Shown here: piece after piece, positions 40,001 to 41,040 of the stretch | How the letters are laid out: each line of letters starts with the position of its first letter | How positions within the stretch are numbered: position 1 is the stretch's first letter | The notes under the pieces: model-generated | The model's input: only the letters and a program-made list of their open reading frames with translations | What the model was told of the DNA's origin: nothing | Databases searched by the model: none | Assembly (NCBI GenBank): GCA_024281375.1 | Contig: JAJSAD010000071.1 | Coordinates: forward strand, 1-41,040 | Reading direction: 5' to 3' | From: Alphaproteobacteria bacterium | GTDB taxonomy: Bacteria > Pseudomonadota > Alphaproteobacteria > Caedimonadales > UBA9215 | DNA length: 41,040 nucleotides | Program-made: the position numbers and the translations under genes

Positions 40001-41040
40001 ATGACGACTCGGAATAAAATATTTACATTGGTAAGTGTGGCAGCCTTAAATGTTGCCGCTATTGGTCTTGGATCTTTTAAGGCTAACGCATCATTACAAT
40101 CCACAATAGATTCAGAAATAGCATTCTTACGCAGTATTGGAAAAAGTGAAGATTATATCTTAGGGATTTATGCTCCAAGGAGTTCCGGCCACGATCACAC
40201 TATTGCATCTTTGGTACGTCGTTCCCATAATACGAATACGGCTGAAAGTATAGGTATGTTGGAAGATTTTGCTGAAGAAACACGCCATGCAGAAGAAGGA
40301 GGTCTTGAAAAGCCTTCTATCGCAAAACGTCTTATTGCTGCCAATGCAACATTTTCCGGTGCAGGAGAAGAGAGTGAGGACTTAAATACTCTCGTAAGTT
40401 TAGCCCATAACTCTATTACTGAAGCTGAAGCTGAAGATGATGAACATGACGTTGAAGCCGTTATCGCTTTGGTTACAGAAGCGCGTGATCTCTCTCATGA
40501 TGAAATTCATCGTCTTAATACATTGGATAATGTTGATGATTTCTCTGCGGCTATTATGACAGCTCGCTTGGGTGAAGATGGAGACATTGATATTCCTGCT
40601 GTTCGTGAAGCAATGGATGCTTTTGATGTTGTTCCGCCTGTTGAATTTATAAGAAATTGGGTAGAGGCTGATGAAGTTGATCGTGACGGTATTGTGGCAG
40701 TGGCAGCAGCCGCAGAGGCCGAGCGTGTTCGCCTAGAAGCTGAAGAAGCTGAACGTGTTCGCCTAGAGGCTGAAGAAGGCGACGTTGATGAAGAAGTTGG
40801 AGCTGGCGGAGCCGGTGGCGATGCTGGTGGAGACGAAGCTGAGCGCCTTCGCTTAGAAGAAGATGCTGAGCGTGTTCGCTTAGAAGAAGCCGCTGAAATT
40901 GAGCGTGTTCGCTTAGAAGAAGATGCTGAGCGTGTTCGCTTAGAAGAAGATGCTGAGCGTGTTCGCTTAGAAGAAGCCGCTGAAATTGAGCGTGCTCGCC
41001 TAGAAGAAGCCGCTGAAATTGAGCGTGCTCGCCTAGAAGA
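40001..41040 (+). CDS. Exported protein with long charged alpha-helical repeats, runs past the window
   Basis: ATG 40001 follows GAGGA at 39990. The frame is open to the edge (346 codons) and no stop is present, so the gene is partial. Residues 1-30 are a signal peptide (KIFTLVSVAALNVAAIGLGS, cut near KANAS). Residues of about 35-225 form an acidic helical domain. From about residue 235 on there is a run of eight- to ten-residue repeats, AERVRLEE and AAEIERVRLEE, broken once by a Gly-rich hinge (GAGGAGGDAGGD). Glu/Arg-alternating repeats of this kind form stable single alpha-helices or long coiled coils. It could be a surface or periplasm-spanning rod. Unit DNA sequences are nearly identical, so repeat number may vary. 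Confidence 0.8.
   Translation, partial: MTTRNKIFTLVSVAALNVAAIGLGSFKANASLQSTIDSEIAFLRSIGKSEDYILGIYAPRSSGHDHTIASLVRRSHNTNTAESIGMLEDFAEETRHAEEGGLEKPSIAKRLIAANATFSGAGEESEDLNTLVSLAHNSITEAEAEDDEHDVEAVIALVTEARDLSHDEIHRLNTLDNVDDFSAAIMTARLGEDGDIDIPAVREAMDAFDVVPPVEFIRNWVEADEVDRDGIVAVAAAAEAERVRLEAEEAERVRLEAEEGDVDEEVGAGGAGGDAGGDEAERLRLEEDAERVRLEEAAEIERVRLEEDAERVRLEEDAERVRLEEAAEIERARLEEAAEIERARLE

Overview
This 41 kb window looks like the chromosome of a moderately AT-rich alphaproteobacterium that lives with eukaryotic cells, probably in or near the Holosporales/Paracaedibacter group. That placement is inference. It rests on two Sec-exported F-box proteins (one with Sel1-like repeats), many small exported proteins without recognisable families, a 36-type helical repeat protein, and alphaproteobacterial-type housekeeping genes (L25/Ctc-pth, LdtR-like MarR regulator, DUF599, HSDL2-like SDR). 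The strongest promoter I can read, TTGACG-17-TATTAA in front of tRNA-Asp, serves as a local reference for other promoters.

Layout. 1-190: the C-terminal end of an ISL3-type transposase, its last 47 bp duplicated, abutting tRNA-Asp(GTC). 550-3282: an outer-membrane beta-barrel protein and a large exported coiled-coil protein, convergent on a terminator. 3533-5434: rplY-pth, then an msrQ-like gene broken by one in-frame stop. 5516-9873: an exported-protein island. It holds a small exported protein, slyX, a large exported protein whose frame continues after one stop codon into a HigB/RelE-like toxin domain, and, 26 nt further on, an exported divergent sirtuin-fold protein. 9896-14434: lipid and envelope genes (GDPD phosphodiesterase, fabI, uppS, cdsA, a small exported protein, pgeF).

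14685-25162 on the minus strand is a nearly complete fatty-acid uptake and beta-oxidation block: fadL, fadD, fadA, fadB (FadN-type fusion), fadE, a hotdog thioesterase, an HSDL2-like SDR and a small exported protein. Together they could import exogenous (perhaps host) long-chain fatty acids, activate them and oxidise them to acetyl-CoA. 25305-26203 holds a DUF2147 protein and a low-complexity exported protein; 26212-27408 a Bcr/CflA-type MFS exporter.

27409-28115 is the only gene-free stretch over 300 bp. It holds five tandem 28-bp repeats, a TTGACA promoter with a TGACTA dyad, and a well-formed small-RNA candidate carrying an anti-Shine-Dalgarno-like CCCCTCCTT. The last part of that sRNA candidate recurs after pgeF (14619-14672). 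28116-32998 is a YbhGFSR-type ABC exporter operon. 33036-34243: DUF599 gene and infA. 34307-41040: two divergent exported F-box genes, an exported Ala-rich protein, a small conserved-type protein, an LdtR-like MarR regulator, a second beta-barrel protein paralogous to the first, and an exported protein with long charged helical repeats that runs off the window.

The items most worth following up are the exported HigB-like/sirtuin-like gene pair, the two-copy sRNA-like element, the inverted repeat that pairs with the cdsA start codon, and the single-stop interruptions in msrQ and in the HigB-fusion gene.
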